Origin: Marvania coccoides
Taxonomy: Eukaryota; Chlorophyta; Trebouxiophyceae; Chlorellales; Chlorellaceae
Length of the DNA stretch: 64,000 bases
Direction: 5' to 3'
Assembly: GCA_963854735.1 (NCBI GenBank)
Contig: OY978102.1
Coordinates: forward strand, 1,178,001-1,242,000
In this document: positions 1 through 14,726 of the stretch, one piece after another
Position numbering within the stretch: position 1 is the first letter of the stretch
Layout of the letters: every line of letters begins with the position of its first letter
Translations under genes and position numbers: made by a program
The notes under the pieces: model-generated
What the model was told of the DNA's origin: nothing
Databases searched by the model: none
The model's input: the letters and a program-made list of their open reading frames with translations, nothing else

Positions 1-7
1 TTGTTTT

Positions 8-1902
8 TCATCGCAGCACCATTGTGGGCCCCAGCGCGGTGTTGGCGCTCGAAGCCGGGGCAGAGCCCAGCGTGAGGGGCACAGACCCCATCAGAAACGG
101 ACTGACATGAATCGCAGAGCCCCCAGCGCTCTTTTTGGGGAGCGCAGCGGAGGCAGCGGCAGCGGCCGCTGCGGCGGTGGCCTTTGCCTGCGCCTCCGCG
201 GCCAGCGCGCCCAGGGCTTCCGCTTCCCCGCTCTCCGCCGCCACCCACGTGGACAGCGCCAGGCAGTCGGGCGGCCAGGGGTAGGACTGGATGAGGAGCT
301 GCGCAACTTGGCCAGGTGCTAATACATGGCGGGTGACAGCAGTCTCGAACTCCACGGCAGTGCTGTGCTCCTCCTGCAGGCTGGAAGCCAAGTGGCGTGC
401 CGCCTGGCGCACTGCCAGCTGGTGCGACGCAAGCGAGCGTCCAGAAGTCCCGCCGAACGGTAATGCCGCGCCGAGGCTGTGCCCAGCGGCATTCGTCCGT
501 CCAGCTGCCACGGTGGTCATGCGCTGCAGAAACAGCCGCCGCAGGCTGCACATTTCCGCCTTTTGCCGGTCGGAAAGCCCCAGCACGCGCACGATCTGGG
601 GGGTCCTCTCGTCCGCCGGCTGCCCCCGCCGCTTCTCGTCGAGTTTCGCGGTGGCGAACTGCTTGGCGGCGGTGGGGTTGCACTGCCCCACGCGCTGCCA
701 CAGCCCCAGCGCCTGATCCACCAGCGCGCAGGTGCGGCGGTCCGCTTCAGGCGTTCCGCCTTCCTCTACTACATTCCTCGCCAATTCTTTCACCAAAGCG
801 TGGAAGTGCTGCGACAGCACGGGCTGGGTCATGGCGCATATCTCCGCGGGGGAGAGCACCACGTTGGGGCCGTCCGCCTTGGGCGTCAGCGTCATTCCCT
901 GGGAGCACGCTGCCGAGAGGGAGTGAGCGTCGGAACACGCTTCGCTGGCGTTCGCGGCGGCGTTATTGGTCACAGCGTGGGCGGCGTTGTAGTTCACAGT
1001 CACCGCCGCAGTGTGGTGGAGGTGGGTTCCATCTTCCCCTCTTCCAGCGCCGCCTGCGGAACGAAAAGCCAGGAGATCACCCCCCTGCGCTGCGGAAGCT
1101 TCCAGCTCCATCGCGCGCTGCGCCAGGGCGTCGCGCTCGGCTGTAGTCGACGACAGATGCGCCGTGAGCTGCGCCACCTGCTCCTCCAACTCCACCACCC
1201 GCTGCTTCTGCCGCTCGCGGAAGCGGCGCTGCGCGCGGCGGTTTTTTTCCTGCAACGCCTGGTGCTTGCGCTGCGCCGCGGCGGTGCGCGGCTCCCCCTT
1301 CTCCGCGGACTGCGCGCGGGAGGCGCCGCCGCGAGCGCGGGCGCCGGTCCGCTGCGGCCGCGCCGGCAGCTCCTCGTGTGCAGACGGCTGCTCTGAGTCG
1401 GATGCCAGGTCCCCCATGGGCTCGTCCCCGTCCTCCTCTTCCTTGTGCACCATCATGGGGGGTGGCTGCTGCGCAATGGGGACCACTGGCACGTGGTTGG
1501 GCAGGGCCAGGGGGAGGGGCGGCAGCGGCGCGAGCTGCTGTTTGGAGGAGGGCGGGAAGGGCAGGCTGAAGTCGAGGTTGATCTGCTCCAGTGGGTCTTG
1601 GTTGGAGAGGTCGTTGACGTCTGGAGGTGTGAGATGAGTGGATGGTATAAAAAAACGTGAAAAGTGTTTTATAAAGGGGAAATGTGACAGCACCGGGTCA
1701 AAGTCGAGTTGGAGTGGAAATAGTAAGAACGGGTCGAGTAACAGAGAGTGAATTTGTGAATTGTGTCGGATGAGTCGAATACAGAGATTTACCCAGACTC
1801 ACAAGAATCGAGGAATGAGTCGATGTCGAACCATTTGTCGTCCACATTTCCTGCTCCTACGGGCACAGCGGCTTCTCCGCTTGCGGAGCGGCTAGACCCC
1901 AT
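8..1902 (-). CDS. bZIP transcription factor, Yap/Pap1-like basic region
   Basis: Two exons, 1902..1803 and 1620..8, encode about 570 residues. The first exon was recovered by splicing: ATG at 1902, a strong GTGAGT donor at 1802 and a CCTCCAG acceptor ending at 1621, phase 1. It adds an acidic, aromatic N-terminus (VDDKWFDIDSFLDSY) that could be an activation patch. The bZIP lies at about residues 152-200: the basic region reads NRRAQRRFR, followed by leucine/valine heptads (VVELEEQVAQL). N-x7-R is present, and the AQ..FR pattern is that of fungal Yap/Pap1 rather than the SA..SR of most plant bZIPs. The remainder is low-complexity Ala, Pro and Gln. It should be a nuclear DNA-binding dimer; targets are unknown. 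The gene diverges from MCM6. Confidence 0.85.
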
Positions 1903-3143
1903 TTTTGCTGGAGGTCGAGATGTTATTTTACGCTCGTCTGCACGCTCTCAACTTGCGTTGTGGCAATTTCATGCCAGTCGAAAGGTGAATTTTCGCAAGC
2001 CCGAAAAATAAAAATGCGAGATCCAAACTCTCAGAGATATTGCGATTTTTCTCTCTCATTTTTCAATTGCGTCATCGCCGATGCAGGTCTGACCCATCGC
2101 CGATGGTGACTTCCTTTCCTTTCAGTCTTTCAGTTTTTCGGCGGAAATGTTATTTAAACTCACCCATTATAATGTCTACAATTGTACAAGAAGAAAACCC
2201 AGCCGGGAGCACACATGTGCGAAAATAATCACATTTCAAAAATATTTACTTTCGAAGGCTAATTTGCGCGTTTGAGACTGTGTCGAAGAACGATGCTAAA
2301 ATAATATTGTTTATATTGCTGAAATGGCTGCGAAGGGCCGCGCATCTCAATTATTTTGTTGCAACTTGTTGTGCTGCGAAATCACTTCACGAATTTTTTT
2401 CTGGAATACAGACGGTTTTTTTCAGAAATGGCCAACTAAAACAATGCGCGAAACACAACAAACTAGAGTTTGGCACCAGCAACGCCCCCTTTTCTCTCTA
2501 GGAATCTCACCAAGGTTGACAGAGGCATGCTGCCCTTCCTGTCATGCTTGAAATTTTCCCATTTAATCAGAAATGGACATCAGGCTGTTCCGTATATGAC
2601 CGCATAACGCCGCTGTGACATATATCCCGACTATTTTAGGGGCAATGGGCAATGTGGGGCGGCAGCGGCGTTTTAGCAAAGCAAAATGGAATAGCTGAGA
2701 AGCTATTGGAAAGATCTGTGGGTGGCTATACAATGCGTTGAACCATGTAGATGTTAGCAATGTCATCATCTATCTTTTAAAACTAAAGCCAGCAGAGCAA
2801 TTAGTTGTCAGGAGAGGCGGCAGTGGCGGCGGCAGCGATTGGTGTCATTATGCTGCTCTGGTTGCTCAAACTGAAGCCCTGCACGCGTTTTTTTGTCTTT
2901 CAAAAGGCTCACGGCCCCTTGTCTGCTTTATAATTCCCAGATCCGCCTGCTTCAAAATCCCCCCCCCCCCCCCCCAGAAAAGCGAACTGCTGGCCTTAAA
3001 AAGAAAGGCCGCTCAAATTTGAAATAAATGGAAGAGGAAAAAGCGCCCACGTTCGCGCTGTGTACACTCTATACATCGATTTTATTAAAATCCAACAACC
3101 CCGTTTGTCTTCCTTTTCGTTGGGGCAACGGGCTGTGGCAGAA
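1903..3143. other. intergenic, divergent bZIP/MCM6 spacer
   Basis: AT-rich spacer of about 1.2 kb between two divergent start codons. It contains a 17-base C run at 2959-2975. No coding exon with convincing codon use was seen; it presumably holds both promoters and 5' untranslated regions. Confidence 0.6.
2959..2975 (+). repeat. C17 homopolymer upstream of MCM6
   Basis: Uninterrupted run of 17 C on the MCM6 sense strand, about 170 bases before the start codon. It could be in the 5' UTR or promoter. Confidence 0.9.
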
Positions 3144-6601
<3,458 letters not shown>

Positions 6602-7955
6602 ATTGGCTGTTCTTGTTGCTGGGAGGACCACGCCTGACAGCGTGGGAGGATAAATTTCATCACTACTCGAATCCTATTACAATAAGCTTTGCTCTTCTCT
6701 CTTAACTTGACTGATTGTGATTTATTTCCGATGACCCCTTCTATGTGCTTGTTTCTGTAAGATATTTTGACTTTTTAAAGAGAGGAGGGGGGAGGTTTTC
6801 GGCAAAGCGACAGCAGAGGCTGCGCTGCTGGTATTAGTGATGCACAAGCTGATACAGCAGCATAACTGGGCGCTGTGCAGAGAAGGCGTGTAGTGGTAGT
6901 AAAGCAAGATATTTTTCTTCATTTCGGAAAATTTTTAAATTCAAATCAATTCAAATTTTTGATATTTTGAATTTGGAAATTTCTGAATTGGGGTCATCTG
7001 CCTGTCAGTTTTCAAGCATAGAGCCTTTTTAGGGATCGCAGCGCCTAAACCCTTGTTTCAAAGGAGCTCAGGAGCCCTTCCAGCCTACTGTTCCCGCTCC
7101 AGCATCAAACAGGACGTGACAGCGGGTTCTCCCGCCTCCAACCAACCAATTATCCTTATTCGTTGACGTTTGAAATGGAATCTTTTGAAAGGAAGTGTCA
7201 AAGAATACAATATCACATCCAAGGACATGTATTTTGTTTGGGGTTGGCCCCAACAGCTGTCTCTGCGCAAACGGCAGCAAAAAATGCGGCAGGAGCAGCG
7301 GCAACGCTTAGATTGCCTTCAACCCAGATAAATTGGAGCCTGCGATTTAAAAATCAACGCATATTCACGTTCCTGTAGCTGTAGTAGTGAGCAGAGTAGC
7401 CACCGCTTGAAAATTTGAAATTTCATTGCCCGGCAAATGAGCAGAGAAACGAGTTGTTATTGAAGGGCTGGCAAGGCTAATGGGAGCTTGATGCATATGT
7501 ATACGCCCCCAAAACACTTTGCTTGCGCTAGAACCCAACTGTGCCGTCTGTAATAGCGTGGAGTACAGTATCGGGAACCAGGCGGCGGCCGGAGCGCAGA
7601 TGGGTTTCGCTTACGCCCTCTGCTCCGCCTGGCCAGACAGTTCAACATCACAATCTCAGTGGAGGTTGTCCTCCAGTGTCAGTGGCGGGTTTTCAAAGTG
7701 TAGGCACATAAAAGCCAGACCAAATCAGCCCTACAGAAATTCAAAGTGGGAGGCATACTTTCCATTTTTTTCCAATTTTAATATCGCTCAAGCCACGCAC
7801 GAACCAATTCGCATTCCATTTGATTTTCTTTTCATTCAAAGCTGCCACCACGGGAGTCTGTGACTCTCAGGCACGCTGCTTGAGCCCCATTATTTTTTAA
7901 CGAACTTGTGTGTCTAAGCGGGAAGCTCGCTCATACCTTTATTTTTGAAAATAAA
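6602..7955. other. intergenic, MCM6 to cyclin A
   Basis: AT-rich spacer of 1.35 kb between tandem genes. The short reading frames in it have biased, non-coding composition. It should hold the MCM6 3' UTR and the cyclin promoter. No RNA gene was recognised. Confidence 0.6.
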
Positions 7956-9563
7956 ATGATGCAAAGCTTCCCCAGCATTGTGTCTGACTATACTGTGTCG
8001 TCAGAGGCGGAGGTGGAGACCTTCCCGCGCGGCAAACGTCCATCCCATCCCGAGGCCGGAGCGGTAAGGCCATGTTGTGTGCTGTTGGGGGCTTGGGGGC
8101 GCTCATAGAGCTAGTTATACGATGCACTGTTGGTTGGGATGTCACACCGCCCCCGATTTTGTCTGCAGGCTCGGGACCACCAAGTGAAGCGTGCATACAA
8201 CGATAAAGAGAACCTGCACGTCGCTGGGGCCTCTCTGGACAAGGTGCGTTGTGCTTTAAGGGCCATTCTTGAGGGAGCTGCGAGAGCGGCAGGGTCTAAT
8301 TTGGCTGGCGGTCGGTAATGATCGATCTGCAACCTCCTCTGCTTTGGCTTCCGATCGGCCTGGCCATCGCCCCAGCAGCTTTAGCCGCTGCCATCACCTG
8401 TTTCTCTTCATCCCCATCCCATCGCGCCTACCCTTCGTTTCCATTTCTAATTTCAAACAACTCCCAACACATGCCATGCCTCTCGCAGATTCGCCTCCTT
8501 CAAGACCCCTCTGCCCAGGCTACCGCCACACACTCTCGTCAGGTAATCATCTACACCTCCACCCCCCTCATCCCTTAAACCCCTCCACCAAATCTCGCCC
8601 TTATCTCAACCTCCCGCCCTCTCCTCCCCCGCCCTCTCTATAATTCTCCAGACTTACAGCGATGGCGCAGAGGTGTGCACCCCCTCCTCCTCCGCGCTGG
8701 CCCTGCGCCAGCCCCCCGCGGTGGACATCGACGCCTGCGACGGCGACGACCCCATGTCATGCTCAGAGTACGCCGCCGACATCTTCGTCAACCTGCGACA
8801 CTCCGAGACCCTGCGCCGCCCCTTCACCACCTACATGGAGTCGGTGCAGACCGACGTGAATCCCGCCATGCGCGCCATTCTCGTGGACTGGTTGGTGGAG
8901 GTGGGCCAGGAGTACCGCCTGGCTTCCGACACGCTGTTCCTCTCAGTGGCCTACATCGACCGCTTTCTGTCGCTGGTGGACGTGCGGCGCAACCAGCTGC
9001 AGCTGGTGGGCGTCACCTGCATGCTGGTGGCCTCAAAATTCGAGGAGATCTATGCCCCGCAGATTGAGGAGTTTTGCTACATAACCGACAACACCTACAG
9101 CCGCGAGTCCGTGCTGGCGATGGAGCGCGAGGTGCTGGCCACCCTGGAGTTTGACCTCACGCAGCCCACCACCAAGACCTTCCTGCGGCGCTTCATCAAG
9201 GCCGCCTCCGGCGAGATCGACGTCACCGTTACATTCGAGTTCCTCTGCTCCTACCTGGCGGAGCTCACGCTTATGGAGTACAGCCTGCTGGGCTACCTCC
9301 CCTCCCACATCGCCGCATCCTGCGTCCTCGTCGCCCTGCATTATCTGGGCAAGCCTCACTGGTCATCAACGCTCACCCACTACAGCGGCTATACCCCCGC
9401 GGACCTGCGGCACTGCGCGCAGGCCATTCACGGCCTGTTTGTGGCGTCGAAGACCTCCGCGCTGCCTGCCTCCAGGGAAAAGTACAACAGCCCCAAGTTT
9501 GGGGGCGTGAGCAACCTGCACGTGCTGTCGGCGCTGCCCGAGGGGCTGTTTGCCCGGCGGTAG
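7956..9563 (+). CDS. CYCA: A-type cyclin
   Basis: Four exons (7956..8063, 8169..8243, 8489..8542, 8652..9563), all in phase 0, encode 382 residues. The N-terminal cyclin fold (about 120-245) contains MRAILVDWLVEVGQEYRL and SKFEEIYAPQIEEFCYITD, the signature of plant and animal A-type cyclins. The C-terminal cyclin fold follows to about 365 (LPASREKYNSPKF). It should activate a CDK in S phase and G2. The short N-terminus carries a KEN box (residues 49-51, in YNDKENL), an APC/C degron, and no clear RxxL destruction box was noted. Tandem ATGs at 7956 and 7959 are both plausible starts. B-type cyclins lack the EEICAP-like stretch, so A-type is the better call. Confidence 0.92.
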
Positions 9564-10759
9564 AGCGCGGCATTTCAGGCACATGCTGATAGATTTAGAT
9601 TAACTAACCAATAAATTATAGAGATTCGAAATTAACAATAAGGAGAGCAGATCATTTTATCTTTTTTTTATAACGGTCGCTTAGGTTGTTTTTCCTTTGG
9701 CCGTTCGTTCGGTAGCTCGATAGTTCGCGCTTCCCCTTTTCTTTCTAGCCTTGAATCCCCCAAAGCATTTGACGCACGTTCCACTTGAAGGGACTTGCTT
9801 TTTGCTCGCTTGCTTTTTTCGTTAGTTCTTTTGCGCTGCAAACAATGCGCAGTACCCCACGGAATCCCCAGCACCCAATCTTCGCAGAACTTGTCTTGAT
9901 AATATAGGGTAGCCTCAATCTCTCTTAGACACACGATCATTACCTATAGTCGTAGCATTTTCGGAAGAACCCTTCCCCTCCCCCCCTGTTTCTTTTTGCT
10001 ATGCTTTATTCTCTTCCTTGTCCGCCTTTTCTGCACTCGCTACACATCAAGACAAGATCAACGTGACGACTTCGAAGTATCTCGTTTCTCGTACATCCCC
10101 TTGCATGCACCCCCCCTTTGTGTTCTCAACCGCCTCCACCCCCCTTTGCACCCTCCCTGCCCACCTGGCCCTGATCCCCTTTTTATTATCGTTCTTTTTT
10201 GTTCGTTCTAATTATACACCCCTAAAACGCCCCCCCCCCTTTCCCTTTATCTTGATTCTGCTCCAAACCACACCTATTCCCCTTGTACAGCGGGCCGCTT
10301 TTTTATCGCTGCGGCCCGCCCTTGCTTGGGGTTTAATTTATAATCAAAGGCAGCTCTTTGACCTACTCTACTCCTGCTGATGATTTGGGCTACCTGTACG
10401 TTGTATCTCCCTCTTTCTCATTTTTTTGCCCTTTTTCCAAGTACTGCCACTTTTTATAATGCCAAAGCTATTTTGTAACCCAGTCATACGTCACCAAACT
10501 ACAGAAATAGTAGTTCAAGGGGGAAAAGAAAAAAAGTGTCAAAGGGTAGTCGTTCTTTGAGATAACCAAAGCTGGAACACACACTTGTGGACAGCATGCA
10601 GAGCTGGAACACACACACACGACAGCATGCAATGCTAACGAACAGGCGGTGAAAATGCAGGGAGGAAACAAAATAATATGTCACATGCGGCTGTGTTATA
10701 TAAATAAACAAATAAACGGGTCGTATATCATAGGTAGGATGTGCTACTACGCTCATGCC
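9564..10759. other. intergenic between convergent cyclin A and F-box genes
   Basis: Convergent 3' regions, 1.2 kb. An AATAAA lies at 9610-9615, 47 bases after the cyclin stop, and may be its poly(A) signal. A 10-base C run (10230-10239) and a GC-rich hairpin (10290-10319) also lie here. No gene was seen. Confidence 0.6.
10290..10319. repeat. 9-bp perfect inverted repeat, GC-rich hairpin
   Basis: GCGGGCCGC at 10290-10298 and its exact complement GCGGCCCGC at 10311-10319, with a 12-base T-rich loop, stand out in a T/C-rich spacer. It could fold in RNA from either strand; the role is unknown. Confidence 0.8.
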
Positions 10760-11884
10760 TCAAAATCCAGGTACCGTCAGCAGCGTGGGCGCCGTAGCGG
10801 AGCTGAGCAGCTGCCGCGCGAGAGGGGTGCTTTGCTGCCCCGCCAGGGGGGTGGCGGCAGGGGTGAAGCTCAGGGCGCGAGGCGCGGTGCTGTGGGTGGA
10901 CCCAGGGGGGTTGCCGTTGGTGACTATGGGCGCCAGGGTGCGCTGCCGGTGGTGCCCTCCGCCCCGCCTCTGCAGGTGCGCCATCACGTCTGAGAGGGCG
11001 GTGACGGCGCGGTGGCGGTCGGGGCGGCGCACGGCGACGGCGGCGGCCGCCGGAGTGCTGCTCTCGTCCAGCGCTGCGCGGGAGGGGGTGGCGAAGTTGA
11101 AGTGGAAGCGAATGGCGTTCTTCAACTGCAAGAATTTAGGATGAGTTTGGAGGAAAGAGGAGCAAAGTGAGGCACGGCTTGTGAATTGAGGGATGGGCAG
11201 AATTAATATGGCGTTATGCTTGGGCTTGAAGCCTTGCAAATTTGTGATCAAGAGAGGGGATAGCGCAGGAGCGGTGTGTCCGAGCACTTACAGTGTTGCC
11301 GAGTTGCTTGCACACCAGAAACATGGGCTTGATGTCGTCATGCTCGAGGTAGCACAGCATTTTCAGCTGCAGGTTGATGCACGATGAAAAAACGTGATTG
11401 ACATCAAGATTTAAGGCAAAACGTGAATAAAAAATCCGCCTCCTCTCACCAGGACGTCTTCAGGCATGGAGAGCAGGCCGATGGGCTTGCCGGCGTTCTG
11501 CTGGTAGGGGTTCTGGTCCCTCTCGCGCCCGCGCTTCTTCTGCAGGAACTTCTTGCGGTGATGGAACAAGGTGGGGAGGTCCAGCGTGCGAGGGGGCAGC
11601 GGCAGCTGCGGTCTGGCACTGGAGGCTTGAGGGCGAGAAGCCAGAGGCGCCAGGCGGCCGTTGGCCACGGCAGCGGGGGGGCCCGGTCTTCTGACAGGCT
11701 GGGAGGGCGGCAGCGCCGCGCGCAGGCCCACGGTCTTCATGAGATGACGAGTGTGCAGAAGGTCGTGGAGGTAGCCGGGCGGCACCGCACGGCGCTGCTG
11801 CTGCTTCACCACCGACCCAGACGTTGTTCTCGGCTCCTTGGCAGGCGGCGCGGGCGCTGCCGCATCTTCCAAGTGCCGCTTCAT
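10760..11884 (-). CDS. F-box protein, FBS (F-box stress-induced)-like
   Basis: Three exons (11884..11450, 11366..11292, 11125..10760), all phase 0, give 291 residues. Residues of about 135-172 form an F-box split over two exons: LLSMPEDVL, then LKMLCYLEHDDIKPMFLVC. It is followed by KNAIRFHFNFATPSRAAL. The F-box plus the short F/H-rich segment ending in TP resembles plant FBS1-type proteins, which bind SKP1 in SCF ubiquitin ligases but carry no LRR or Kelch repeats. The N-terminus is basic and Pro/Ala-rich, with a cluster (HHRKKFLQKKRGRERD) that could be a nuclear signal. The C-terminus is low-complexity. The family placement is from memory of plant proteins. Confidence 0.75.
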
Positions 11885-13109
11885 TCAATTTATGGTGTTG
11901 TTAAAAGAAAAACGCTCGAGTTTCACAGTGTGCCGGTTGTCACGTGTTCAACAACGAGTATTGTATTATATATAGAAATTAAAATGGAATTAAAATGAAT
12001 TGCAGCGACCAACGCGTGAAACTGTTTATTTTGCATTCAAATTTTTATTGATGCCAAGCAGCCTCCTCAGCGGCGATATTAACGCTAAATTTTATTCTAA
12101 TATAATGTGGAGATCGTTTGGCACCTGCGCTTGGCTCCCCGCAGACTTTTGGGTCACAAACAATGTGTTTATTCAGACTCTCAAGCTGCTGTAAATTCGC
12201 AGTTTTCCCTTTTTTTACAAAATATGGTACCGTGTATATGGTAGCTTGTCAAAAAAAGTGGGGGGCGGCCGAATCATTTAAGACCTCATGTTCTACGCAT
12301 TTTGTCATATGCCCAATATACTCGCAGGCGGAGGCGGTGAATGGCAGGAGCTATGGAGCCCCAAGGACACCGCGTTGACGTGCCCAGTAGATACCAGCTT
12401 CTCGGAGATTGTCTAGAGTGGGCTGGATGAATAGAATATGCCCTGCCAGGAGGGACTGAATGCCAGGAGCAGACTGATTGGTAAAGAAAGGATGATTGTT
12501 AAAAAGAAAGGATGCAATGCTTACGGTTAATGGGTTACTGGTAACCCCACCCGGGTAACGAGTTAATGGGTTTACATATCGTTGTAACGTCTACTACCGA
12601 AGTTGGTACCGTGGGTTGGAGACGTTACCTTCGCGAGGTTTGCAGGTTTGCAGGGTTTTTTGCGCTCTTATAGAGACCTGCAAGGCGACGTGCCATTCAC
12701 CCCGCCACAGTAAGGCGGAGTACCCCTTTCCACCGGTGGTATCGACCCCAGGTACTGCTGGAGTGAAGCAATGGTGTGGTATGCTACGTATTTTTTGAAG
12801 TTGTAAATGCCATGGACGTCTGACAAATTGCTCCTTATGAGGGTTTAATACTTATCAGCATACGAATTACCAGCATTGGCTGTAGTCAATTAACGCTGAA
12901 TTCATATGCCATTGATTTTTGCAGCATGCACGGCAAAGCAAAGGAAATGCTTATTTTGCAACTAATGAAAAACATCACTGGTAGCACTGATGATGTAATG
13001 CAGAGCAAAAAAACAGACTGGTCATAAAACAAAACTGGGCACACATGAAAAACGCAAAATATAGGCAGAGCCACGAGGTTACGTGTTGAATCTAGCTAAA
13101 TGCAAATAT
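11885..13109. other. intergenic, F-box to AlkB
   Basis: About 1.2 kb between two minus-strand genes. Contains short inverted repeats between 12532 and 12628 and otherwise AT-rich sequence. No tRNA fold or coding exon could be supported. Confidence 0.55.
12532..12628. repeat. cluster of two inverted repeats
   Basis: GGGTTAC (12532-12538) pairs with GTAACCC (12541-12547) across a 2-base loop. GTAACGTCT (12584-12592) pairs with AGACGTTAC (12620-12628) across 27 bases. A GTAAC/GTTAC core recurs in both. Role unknown. Confidence 0.65.
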
Positions 13110-14726
13110 TTACGCAGCCTGGGCCTGGGCCTCCTTGTCACGCTGGGCAGCGTCCACCAGGGGGTCCATTTTCTTGAAAAACAGGGGCGGCACCGTTGAC
13201 ACGAGCATCATCACAGGGTAGCCACTGGGTAGCTGGGGCGCGTCCTCCATGTCTCGCAGCAGCTGAAAGTGGCGCTCAGCGTTGGCGTGGTGGTCGGAGT
13301 GGCGTTGCAGGCGGAAGAGGGTGGCGTTGGTGAAGAGCGTCGTGGCGTTCCAAGAGTGGCGGGGGGTAACACGCTCGTACCTAATAATAACAGATAGTTG
13401 GGTGGAAATAAGGCCAGAAAGCGGGGGGGTGTGAAATAAAAACTGCATTTCTTCGAATATTTAATCAATAAAGGGGCGGTTTCAAGCGTTCTCACCTGCC
13501 GTTGGGAAGCTTGGCGCGCTGCAGGCCGTAGTGCTCGATGTAGTTAACGGTCTCCAGCATGAACACGCCAACAACGGCCTGGAGGGCGTAAAAAGCCACG
13601 CCCGGCCATCCGTACAGCGCAGTCAGCGCCGCAGCCAGAGACAGCGGGCACAAGACCCACCCCAGGGCGCGATTGCGGGGACAGACGAAGGGTATCCCCC
13701 GAGCGCGCCGGCGACAGGCTTCTGCGCCGTAGCCGTCTGCGATGTTGCCCAGAATGGAGCGTGGGATGAAGGCCCACAAGGTTTCTCCGCGATGGGCAGA
13801 GGAAGGGTCCTCCGGGGTTGCAACCTGCGTAATTTGGTTTAACACTTTGGAAAATACGTGAGCGAGGAAAATATTCATATTGGGAGGCCCCTTGGAGGTC
13901 GAGCGGCGGCAGGGCGGACCTGGGAATTCTCAAGTAGTGGTATTTTTCATATTTATAATTTGGGGGGCTTGCGGCTAAGAAACATGCTAGATATACTTTG
14001 CTTGCCTTGACGTGGTGCTTGAAGTGGCTGATTGACCAGTGCATGTAGGCGAACAAGCAAAGCAGGGCATTGGAAAGGAAGCGGTCGAGGCGGCTTGAGT
14101 GGTCATGGAGCAGCTCATGGGCAACGGTGAAGCCCAAACCATTGCCCACCCCGCAGGACACCGCCGCAGCTGCAATGCACTCAAATGGAAACCAGGTTTG
14201 TAAGAGAAGAAGAAAAAGAACGCAGCGCCGAATATTTTGTGCAATGTTCTTTCCTCTCGAATTTACCTATAAATGCTCCGGTGGATACGGTTTGAGAGCA
14301 CAGCAAGTGGCAGGCCAGCGCCAGGGAGGCGACATGCGCCGTCACGTAGGCGTAGAGGAGGGCCCGGTAAGCACCGTCTTTGGCTACGGCTGCCTTGGTT
14401 TCTTCAGGGGTGGGGTTGCGCAGTTCATTTCCCAAAGAAAAATCGAGTAAAGGCACGAGCCCAAACGCGTACCAAACCATGGAGAGAGCGAGGAAAACTG
14501 TGGCAAAGGGGCTATTGCCGAAGTTGAAGGCAGCGGCTGCCGAAGCGAACACTGTCAGGGCGGATATGAAGAAGCTGGGGAGGAAGAAGAGGACACCCGG
14601 CAGCATGCGCACGAAAGCGGAGCCCAAAAAGCAGCTTGCCAGAGGGGGAGGTGCTACTGGGGAGGCCTCGGCAGGCTCTTGAGGGAAATCACGCCCTCTA
14701 GGCATCTGCGCAGCATTGGAAGCCAT
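13110..14726 (-). CDS. AlkB-type membrane di-iron alkane/fatty-acid hydroxylase
   Basis: Four exons (14726..14267, 14169..14006, 13824..13496, 13380..13110) give 407 residues. AlkB enzymes are integral-membrane non-haem di-iron monooxygenases that hydroxylate terminal methyl groups of alkanes or related chains, using electrons from rubredoxin or ferredoxin. Seen: several hydrophobic segments, HELLH (171-175), HFKHH (202-206) followed by VATPEDP, the AlkB signature NYIEHYGL (302-309), and RHSWN then LQRHSDHH (342-349). These fit AlkB better than plant desaturases. The N-terminus has a short polar leader with no clear transit peptide. Intron 2 is GC-AG; a GT alternative would delete two residues between HH and VATPED. 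No rubredoxin domain or gene is adjacent. Substrate and organelle cannot be told. Confidence 0.9.
13825..14005 (-). other. GC-AG intron 2 of the AlkB-like gene
   Basis: The exon ends CACGTCAAG, the intron starts GCAAGCAAAG and ends ATTACGCAG. Phase 0 join HHVK to VATPED matches the spacing of AlkB family members. Confidence 0.8.

Noticed and set aside
107..1660. Long plus-strand frames opposite the bZIP gene
   Set aside because: Mirror frames of a GC-rich exon; no domain, and the minus-strand frame has a clear bZIP.
9668..9940. 90-codon minus-strand ORF
   Set aside because: AT-rich and charge-biased with no domain, within the convergent spacer.
12600..12790. Possible tRNA, suggested by GGTATCGACC and small stems
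   Set aside because: No acceptor stem and no consistent A box; the four-arm fold could not be built.
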